DNA of 23,021 nt from UBA7236 sp035439505 (GTDB lineage: Bacteria > Bacteroidota > Bacteroidia > Chitinophagales > BACL12): the NCBI GenBank assembly GCA_035439505.1, contig DAORKJ010000061.1, positions 1 through 23,021 of the forward strand, in the 5' to 3' direction. Positions 17,295 to 23,021 of this stretch are shown here, in pieces. The first letter of the stretch is position 1; every line of letters begins with the position of its first letter. Position numbers and translations under genes: made by a program. Under the pieces are notes generated by a model that saw only the letters and a program-made list of their open reading frames with translations, was not told the DNA's origin and made no database searches.

Positions 17295-20213
17295 TTATCT
17301 CACCAATGTAATATTACCTTGCAACTGCACAGTTGTGCCACTGCCACCAGTAGCACTTAATTGATATACGTAAGTGCCCATTTCCTGGTCTACACCATTT
17401 ACTCTTCCATCCCAACCAAATGCCGGATTATTTACAATACCTACATCATCACTTTGGAAAACAATTTCTCCCCAACGATTATAAATAATAATCTCTATAT
17501 CAACAATTGCAGCACCAACAATTACCAGGTTGTCGTTGAAGCCATCTCCATTCGGTGAAAACGCATTTGGTATATTAATAATTGGGTCACAATTATCAAT
17601 CACTTCATTAACGTAAACTGTTTTTGTTATATCACAAGCCTGATCAGGGTTATCAATCTGCACTGTGTATGTGCCAAATAATGATACCTCAATAGTTTGC
17701 GTAGTTGCACCTGTATTCCAAACATACGTTGCACCAGGATAACCCGCATCTAAAATTACGCTTCCACCAATGCAATATTCGGTAGTATCAAATTCGAATT
17801 CAGGATATTCGACAAATACGCTAATGGTGTCCCAACTTGGGCAACCTTCATCGTCTTCTGCTGTTAAATAATAAGTTGATGATGAATCTGGTGTTACTGT
17901 TAAATAAAAATCATCGCTTATTAATGTACCAGTTTCATCCGACCACTCGTAATATGGCACACCCACAGTTAATACACTAAATGTTGCTGTTTCACCTTCA
18001 CAAATAGTTACATCGTCAGTATTTTCTACCGGAATAGTTTCTATTATGGTAATATTTTTAGAACCGTTTCCACTGCCACATTCATTTAATGCAAATACAT
18101 TTAAAGTATATGTTCCGGCTTCATCCCAAACAATACCAACAACATTATTTGCTGTATCAACAATAGCACCACCCGATAAAGACCAGTCGTAATAGGTGGT
18201 TAAAAAATAAGGCACTGAATAATAGACCGTATCACCGGTACAAGCTTTAATTGGTCCTGTAATAGTTACTATTGGTACATCAATAATGTGGAATGTAATA
18301 TATTCACTCCAAGGCCCCGGGCAATTATAATTTATTTCGCGAACGCGTAAAGTATAGTCGCCGGGTAAACCGGTAAAGTCGATAAATATTGGATTAAACG
18401 GCCATACAAATGGCGTCCCTAAACCAAACTGGAATTGATAATCTGAATTTGGATTATACGGCACTACTGTTGCACTTCCAATTGCACCTTCACATAATAG
18501 TGTATCTGCCGGAATTAAAATCGGTGCATTATCTGCAGGAGCTCCAATGGTTAAATGGATTAATGTTCCCAAGGTATTTTCCTGTGGAGTTCCACAATTT
18601 GCAATTACACGCATATACCACATTCCTGCATCAAGGCCCATTGCCAATAAATCGAAATAACCCGGAATTTCTAAATCAATTGTCCCCGATTCTGTGTCAA
18701 CTGTAAATCCTAATCCGCATAAATTCGCTTGTGTAAAAAACATAGAATTTAATACTTCAACACAAAATGTATTCGTATCACAATATGTTTCTACTTCATC
18801 AAAAACATTTACATCATAGGTAATGGTGATGGTAACACCGGAATCTTCGGTAATACATGCATATACATCTTCAATATCATTTGTTTCGATATCACATTCC
18901 TGAATACAAACTGTTCCATACGGTGAACCTGTTGCAACCGGATTGCTGGAAACAACTCTAATTAAATAGTTACATCCCGGAGGAACCATCGGCACGATAC
19001 CGGATACTGAACCCGGAGGTGAACCCAATGCAGGATCATAAGTAGCATTACTATTTAAAGTTCCTATTACAGAAAATGTATCAAAACTTCCTGTTGAATC
19101 GCTCAATTGTGCTGTGTAAATATTTCCGGGATTATAAACGCCTGTGGAATAAAACGGCACATCGATAACACTATTTACACAAATGGCATTGGTATCAATT
19201 GTGATAACAGGCTTTAATGTAGTAATTACATTCGGACAATTTTCTACAACAAAACAGACGCTCGCTTCACCACTGATTTCGGGTAAAGGTGACGTTCGGT
19301 TGATGCGCACTTTATAACACGACCCATCTGGAATGGCACCGGGAATTGTCGCAGCAATTGCACCAACTGTATCTTCTGCAAGAATAGTAAATACACCCAA
19401 GCTGGTTGGAGCTGCAAAAGCGCCGGCTGCGTTGGAAAGTTCAATTTCATAAATACCTGTACAAAGCGGATCAGAAAGCGACCAGCCAATAATGAGCGTG
19501 CTGAGTTTACAAACAGGGTCAGGAATTACAAAATCGATATTAATATCAACCGGATGAACAGCCTCATCGTAAGTACCAACAGCAATAATATCATCAATAG
19601 CAAACGACATGGTGTTTGCGCCGCCATCGGCATTATTTATCCATCGAAAACCAAACCGCAAATTGGCCACATCTTCAAAAGCCGGGTCGGTGATTACCTC
19701 ATATTTCCAGAGGGTTTGACCGCTGTAAAGTCCCATTCCAACCGGTGTCCAAGGTCCCCCATCGGCACTGTAATATACTTGTCCGTAATCGCCAGCACCA
19801 CCTTCACACAACCAAAAAAAAGTAAATTCAACATCTATCAAACCTAGTGTACAAAAGCCACCGGACATTTCGGTAAAATTATCGGAAGGGTCAGTCGCGT
19901 CGTAGCTTGCGCAGGTAATTGCCGGTGCACCTTCTTCATCATAAATATGCAAATAAGGGCTATACGGAGCGCCGCCTATAGTTCCGGTTTCGGTTAATTC
20001 CTGTGAGGTAGTATTCGCATATCCAAATCCACCTGTATAACTATCGTTAATAATCCACTTATTAGTGCCTGTTGCTACTCCATCGGGGCCTGCAGTGTTA
20101 AGCGTAAAACTCCCTGAAGGCACATTGAAGTCCTCTGTAAACAGTTGGAATGTCTGAGCTCCGAGGCTGAAGGCAGCCAGAAAACACAGTAATGTGGTGT
20201 AAAATTTCATCAT
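17295..20213 (-). CDS. Large T9SS type B (CHU_C) surface protein with Ig/PKD-like repeats
   Basis: The 972-residue secreted protein has a signal peptide (KFYTTLLCFLAAFSLGAQ) after a double Met. Residues about 25-215 look like a jelly-roll or lectin-like beta-sandwich (TEDFNVPSG, FWLCEGGAGDYGQVYYSADG, FRWINNADGGANTMSFAIDD). Several Ig/PKD-like domains rich in Thr, Val and Cys follow, including CTGDTVYYSVPYFLTTYYDW and CEGETATFSVLTVG. The C-terminal 90 or so residues are a type B sorting domain: IPNAFSPNGDGFNDN, IIIYNRWGEIVFQ, FGWDGRVNG, GTYVYQLSA, GNITLVR. Such proteins are exported by T9SS and act in adhesion, gliding or matrix building, often with a PorP/SprF partner. It lies 63 bp upstream of another type B gene on the same strand, and the pair may be co-transcribed. 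The 162 bp upstream to the flippase start hold no further gene. Confidence 0.9.
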   Translation of the reverse strand: MMKFYTTLLCFLAAFSLGAQTFQLFTEDFNVPSGSFTLNTAGPDGVATGTNKWIINDSYTGGFGYANTTSQELTETGTIGGAPYSPYLHIYDEEGAPAITCASYDATDPSDNFTEMSGGFCTLGLIDVEFTFFWLCEGGAGDYGQVYYSADGGPWTPVGMGLYSGQTLWKYEVITDPAFEDVANLRFGFRWINNADGGANTMSFAIDDIIAVGTYDEAVHPVDINIDFVIPDPVCKLSTLIIGWSLSDPLCTGIYEIELSNAAGAFAAPTSLGVFTILAEDTVGAIAATIPGAIPDGSCYKVRINRTSPLPEISGEASVCFVVENCPNVITTLKPVITIDTNAICVNSVIDVPFYSTGVYNPGNIYTAQLSDSTGSFDTFSVIGTLNSNATYDPALGSPPGSVSGIVPMVPPGCNYLIRVVSSNPVATGSPYGTVCIQECDIETNDIEDVYACITEDSGVTITITYDVNVFDEVETYCDTNTFCVEVLNSMFFTQANLCGLGFTVDTESGTIDLEIPGYFDLLAMGLDAGMWYMRVIANCGTPQENTLGTLIHLTIGAPADNAPILIPADTLLCEGAIGSATVVPYNPNSDYQFQFGLGTPFVWPFNPIFIDFTGLPGDYTLRVREINYNCPGPWSEYITFHIIDVPIVTITGPIKACTGDTVYYSVPYFLTTYYDWSLSGGAIVDTANNVVGIVWDEAGTYTLNVFALNECGSGNGSKNITIIETIPVENTDDVTICEGETATFSVLTVGVPYYEWSDETGTLISDDFYLTVTPDSSSTYYLTAEDDEGCPSWDTISVFVEYPEFEFDTTEYCIGGSVILDAGYPGATYVWNTGATTQTIEVSLFGTYTVQIDNPDQACDITKTVYVNEVIDNCDPIINIPNAFSPNGDGFNDNLVIVGAAIVDIEIIIYNRWGEIVFQSDDVGIVNNPAFGWDGRVNGVDQEMGTYVYQLSATGGSGTTVQLQGNITLVR

Positions 20214-20375
20214 AGGCGTGGATAATAGCTACTAAAGTAAAGAAAAAATGAAGAATAATGAAGGCAAAAGCCATTTCTCACCAAGGGAGTGCTCAATTTT
20301 CAATACAATAACTCAAATAGTTGCTGTCAACGACTTTTTGGTGGGGCTAACCTCATTTTTTATAACTTTACCCCA

Positions 20376-21851
20376 ATGTCACTCCGACGTCTGGCGAATG
20401 TTACTGCAATTTATGGGTTGAGCACAATTTTGGTGCGTGTTTTAAATTATTTATTAGCACCATTACATACACGTGTTTTTACCGACCAGTCTGATTATGG
20501 AATTATATCAGAAATGTATGCATATGTTACATTTATAAATGTAATTTGTATGTTCGGTTTGGAGACTGCCTTTTTTCGTTTTGCTTCAAATTCAACCAAT
20601 TCGCTGGAGAAAAAAACTATATTTGGCACTGCTCAATTTTCATTAATTGTTAGCACCATACTTATAGTTGGTACTATAATTTTTTCTGCAGGAAATATTG
20701 CCGAATTATTGGATTACCCAGGAAATGCCAATTACATCATATTTTTTGCATTAATAATCGGTTTTGATACACTTGTTAATATTCCATTTGCAAAATTGCG
20801 TTTGGAAGGAAGGCCCTGGAGGTATTTTTCTATTAAATTAATAAATATTGGAATTAATATTTTATTGAATTTATTTTTCCTTTGGCCGGCTTTAAAAAAT
20901 AATTACACCTTATTTGAACCATTCGGATTTACGTACCAGCCCCAATATGGAATTGCCTATGTATTTATTGCCAATTTAATTGCCAGCGGTGTGACTTTTT
21001 TACTATTTGCGCCAGGCATGTTTAATATTCGTTTCGACTTGCCGACATGGAAAAAATTAATGCAATATGGTGCTCCATTAATTATTATTGGTTTGGCCGG
21101 AATGATCAACGAAACCCTAGACAGAGTACTGATAAAATACTGGGGTTCCGGCACCATGGAAGAGAACCTAAAACAGGTGGGTATTTATAGCGCGGTTTAT
21201 AAACTCTCCATCTTCATGACACTTGCGGTACAAGGGTTTAGAATGGGTGCAGAACCCTTTTTTTTCAGCCAGTCCGCCGATAAAAATGCACCTTCCTTAT
21301 ACGCTTTAATTATGAAGTATTTTGTTGTGGTTTGTTGTGTAATATTTTTAGGCGTAGGGTTATTCCCGGATTTATTTAAAATCATAATTGGCGAAGAGTA
21401 TCACGAAGGTTTAGCCATAGTTCCTATTTTATTATTAGCAAATTTATTTCTCGGTATATATTATAATCAAAGTGTTTGGTATAAGCTGACCGACAAAACT
21501 GTTTTTGCCACCATAATTCCATTAACAGGTGCAGCATTAACTCTATTATTTAATTTTTTGCTCATTCCTCAATTAGGTTATACCGGAGCAGCTTGGACAA
21601 CATTAATATGTTATTTCAGCATGGTAGTAATGAGTCATATAATTGGACAAAAACATTATCACGTCCCCTACAATTTGCGTAAAATTATAGCCTATATAAT
21701 AATATCTGTGGTATTATGTTTAATTGGCTTATGGTTAAATAAAATCATATCTAATCAACTTATTTCTATTATTATTCGCGCAATATTCATGGGTGTATTT
21801 TTTGTATTTGCCTGGTGGTTAGATTTACATAAATTATTGCGTAAAACTTAA
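20376..21851 (+). CDS. Polysaccharide/lipid-linked oligosaccharide flippase (Wzx-like, MOP superfamily)
   Basis: The 491-residue inner-membrane protein has about 12-14 hydrophobic helices across its whole length. It begins with MSLRRLANVTAIYGLSTILV, the usual short positively charged N-terminus of this family, with LLAPLHTRVFTDQSDYGIIS after helix 1. It would flip undecaprenyl-linked sugar units across the inner membrane for O-antigen, capsule or similar polymers. An in-frame GTG at 20289 would add 29 residues of non-membrane sequence (Asn- and Cys-containing) ahead of helix 1, so the ATG at 20376 is chosen. The C-terminal half shows IGEEYHEGLAIVPILLLANL and NFLLIPQLGYTGAAWTTLI, typical of the polysaccharide biosynthesis C-terminal domain. 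It is followed by dut after 61 bp on the same strand, an arrangement I recall as common in Bacteroidota. No glycosyltransferases are adjacent. Confidence 0.88.
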   Translation: MSLRRLANVTAIYGLSTILVRVLNYLLAPLHTRVFTDQSDYGIISEMYAYVTFINVICMFGLETAFFRFASNSTNSLEKKTIFGTAQFSLIVSTILIVGTIIFSAGNIAELLDYPGNANYIIFFALIIGFDTLVNIPFAKLRLEGRPWRYFSIKLINIGINILLNLFFLWPALKNNYTLFEPFGFTYQPQYGIAYVFIANLIASGVTFLLFAPGMFNIRFDLPTWKKLMQYGAPLIIIGLAGMINETLDRVLIKYWGSGTMEENLKQVGIYSAVYKLSIFMTLAVQGFRMGAEPFFFSQSADKNAPSLYALIMKYFVVVCCVIFLGVGLFPDLFKIIIGEEYHEGLAIVPILLLANLFLGIYYNQSVWYKLTDKTVFATIIPLTGAALTLLFNFLLIPQLGYTGAAWTTLICYFSMVVMSHIIGQKHYHVPYNLRKIIAYIIISVVLCLIGLWLNKIISNQLISIIIRAIFMGVFFVFAWWLDLHKLLRKT

Positions 21852-21912
21852 TTTATCATCACCTGATATTTGCTACAACAAAACATTTTTTATTTTATTT
21901 ATTGCTCCAAGT

Positions 21913-22344
21913 ATGGAAATTAAAATCATCAACAAATCAAATAATCCCAACCCATCATATGCCACTGCTCAATCGGCGGGAATGGATTTACGTGCAAATC
22001 TTGAGACAGAAATGGTGCTTTTACCCGGACAAAGAATGTTGATACCAACGGGCATTTTTATTGAACTCCCGATTGGTTATGAAGCCCAAATTCGTCCGCG
22101 TTCCGGTTTGGCAATCAATTCCGGTATAACCATGCTCAATTCTCCGGGCACAATAGACGCCGATTACCGGGGTGAAATAAAAGTAATCGCCATTAATCAC
22201 AGCGACCAGCCTTTCCACATCAATAATGGCGACAAAATTGCCCAAATGGTAGTCGCCAAACACGAATTTGTATCCTGGATCGACGTCGCCAATTTAGAAA
22301 AAAGCGAGCGTGGAGATGGGGGGTTTGGTTCGACTGGGGGTTGA
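21913..22344 (+). CDS. dut: dUTP diphosphatase (dUTPase)
   Basis: The 143-residue cytoplasmic enzyme hydrolyses dUTP to dUMP and pyrophosphate, keeping uracil out of DNA and supplying thymidylate synthesis. It is expected to work as a homotrimer. All five family motifs are in order: motif I AGMDLRA (22-28), motif II PRSGLA (62-67), motif III GTIDADYRGEIKV (79-91) with the uridine-binding region and catalytic Asp, motif IV GDKIAQM (106-112) and motif V RGDGGFGSTG (133-142). Length is normal for a bacterial trimeric dUTPase, so it is intact and probably active. Its TGA stop lies within the first unit of the 83-bp tandem repeat, which therefore abuts the coding sequence with no spacer. It follows the flippase by 61 bp and may be co-transcribed. 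Confidence 0.97.
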   Translation: MEIKIINKSNNPNPSYATAQSAGMDLRANLETEMVLLPGQRMLIPTGIFIELPIGYEAQIRPRSGLAINSGITMLNSPGTIDADYRGEIKVIAINHSDQPFHINNGDKIAQMVVAKHEFVSWIDVANLEKSERGDGGFGSTGG

Positions 22345-22672
22345 TGTGCTGATGTGTTTATGTGTTGATGTGCTAATTAATGTACCAATGAGGGAATGTA
22401 CCTATGTACCAATGAAACAGCCGTTGATGTGGTGATGTGTTAATGTGTTGATGTGCTGATTAATGTACCAATGAGGGAATGTACCTATGTACCAATGAAA
22501 CAGCCGTTGATGTGGTAATGTGCTGATGTGTTAATGTGCTGATTAATGTACCAATGTGGGAATGTATCGATGTACCAATGAAACAGCCGTTGATGTGGTA
22601 ATGTGCTGATGTGGTGATGTGCTGATTAATGTACCAATGAGGGAATGTACCGATGTACCAATGAAACAGCCG
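22341..22672. repeat. Four 83-bp tandem repeat units made of degenerate octamers
   Basis: Four units of exactly 83 bp run head to tail: 22341-22423, 22424-22506, 22507-22589 and 22590-22672. Each starts TTGATGTG and ends AAACAGCCG. Within a unit, four octamers of the type ATGTGCTG, ATGTGTTG or ATGTGCTA are followed by ATTA. Then come five more octamers: ATGTACCA, ATGAGGGA, ATGTACCT, ATGTACCA and ATGAAACA. The second half is nearly invariant between units, and most differences fall in the first half. Neither 8 nor 83 is a multiple of three, so the array is not a coding repeat. There are no unique spacers, so it is not a CRISPR array. The pattern decays after 22672 with one more ATGTACCA at 22677-22684. 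Confidence 0.95.
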
Positions 22673-22860
22673 TAGGATGTACCAATGTGTCCGCCACGTT
22701 GGATACCAATGCGCGAAACGTCCGCCGTCGTAGCCGTCGACCCACGTGTCGACTATGGTTGGCAGTTATTATAATTCGAAGCAACTGTACCTGTACCGAA
22801 AACAATCCGGTTGCAAAAACAAATAATTCGAAAAACCCAATCCTCCACCAACCCGCCCAT
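22673..22860. other. Gene-free stretch between repeat blocks, partly GC-rich
   Basis: There is no credible ORF or RNA gene here. The left part (about 22685-22755) is richer in G and C than its surroundings and contains two GTCGAC sites (22736-22741, 22748-22753) separated by 6 bp, able to form a small hairpin. The right part has two copies of ATAATTCGAA (22771-22780 and 22823-22832) and then a C-rich stretch leading into the first 48-bp repeat. Confidence 0.6.
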
Positions 22861-22908
22861 CAAGGATGCGCCAAACATCCGCAAAACTCCAGGTTCACCT
22901 CATCATAT
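22861..22908. repeat. 48-bp direct repeat, copy A
   Basis: This copy begins CAAGGATGC and ends CACCTCATCATAT, matching copy B (22974-23021) at 44 of 48 positions. It contains GGATG 22864-22868 and CATCC 22876-22880, able to form a 5-bp hairpin. It does not match the 83-bp units. Confidence 0.9.
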
Positions 22909-22928
22909 CCTCCCCGAAGCGAAACCCC

Positions 22929-22968
22929 ATTTGCTAATTTGCTAATCAACCAATTTGCTAATTACACA
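22929..22968. repeat. Octamer repeat block (five units) between the 48-bp repeats
   Basis: Five octamers in a row read ATTTGCTA, ATTTGCTA, ATCAACCA, ATTTGCTA and ATTACACA. They share the AT-N-T-R-Y-Y-R style of the octamers in the 83-bp units (ATGTGCTA, ATGTACCA), which suggests one repeat family in two local variants. Confidence 0.85.
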
Positions 22969-22973
22969 CCCTC

Positions 22974-23021
22974 CAAGGATGCACCAAGCATCCGCAAATC
23001 TTCAGGTTCACCTCATCATAT
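22974..23021. repeat. 48-bp direct repeat, copy B, ending at the window edge
   Basis: This is the second copy of the 48-bp element, 113 bp after the first. Its stem is longer than in copy A: GGATGC 22977-22982 with GCATCC 22988-22993 around ACCAA, because position 15 of the element is G here and A in copy A. The window stops at the same base where the similarity with copy A ends, consistent with an assembly break in a dispersed repeat. Confidence 0.88.

Noticed and set aside
20338..20370. Promoter TTG with TAACTTTA before the flippase
   Set aside because: The spacing is 22 bp, the last base differs from TAnnTTTG, and transcription would start at or after the ATG.
20289..20375. GTG start of the flippase
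   Set aside because: The extra 29 residues are not typical of the family, and ATG 20376 gives the usual short charged N-terminus.
22341..22672. CRISPR array
   Set aside because: The 83-bp units are contiguous with no unique spacers, and no cas gene is nearby.

Overview
The window looks like a scaffold from an uncultured member of the Bacteroidota. Five cargo genes end in type IX secretion (T9SS) sorting domains, a stub at the left edge suggests a sixth, and there is a PorP/SprF outer-membrane protein. Promoter-like sites resemble the Bacteroidota TTG / TAnnTTTG pattern, the DNA is AT-rich, and ribosome binding sites are not evident. Two runs of exactly 100 N, and a right end that stops inside a dispersed repeat, suggest a short-read metagenomic assembly.

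Layout. At 1-7.7 kb, on the plus strand, lies the tail of one T9SS type A cargo gene and then three consecutive paralogous secreted sulfatases. Each has a signal peptide, an iduronate-2-sulfatase-like catalytic domain, Ig/PKD-like modules and a type A sorting domain, and intergenic gaps are 2-25 bp. At 7.8-8.9 kb a PorP/SprF gene stands alone with its own promoter and a near-perfect intrinsic terminator. At 9.1-12.75 kb, on the minus strand, is a probable operon: DUF1761 membrane protein, secreted YciI-like protein, secreted 14-blade WD40 protein, then a nitroreductase. At 12.8-14.8 kb, on the plus strand, is a LytS-type histidine kinase with a LytTR response regulator. The regulator is split by an assembly gap that can be repaired by eye. 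At 14.9-20.2 kb, on the minus strand, are two large T9SS type B (gliding-motility-associated, CHU_C) surface proteins, one interrupted by a second gap. At 20.4-22.3 kb, on the plus strand, are a polysaccharide flippase and dUTPase. From 22.34 kb to the end there is no gene. Instead there are four 83-bp tandem units built from degenerate octamers, a further octamer block, and two copies of a 48-bp hairpin-containing direct repeat.

How the genes fit together. The sulfatases would be exported by Sec, carried across the outer membrane by T9SS, and used outside the cell to remove sulfate from polysaccharide. PorP/SprF proteins are known helpers for T9SS cargo, particularly type B cargo such as SprB, so this PorP may serve the two type B proteins here. 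No sulfatase-maturating enzyme, SusC/SusD pair or glycoside hydrolase is visible, so this is not a complete polysaccharide utilisation locus. I see no phage, transposase, CRISPR, tRNA or rRNA. The least explained part is the hierarchical repeat region after the dUTPase gene. I do not see a clearly new multi-gene system.
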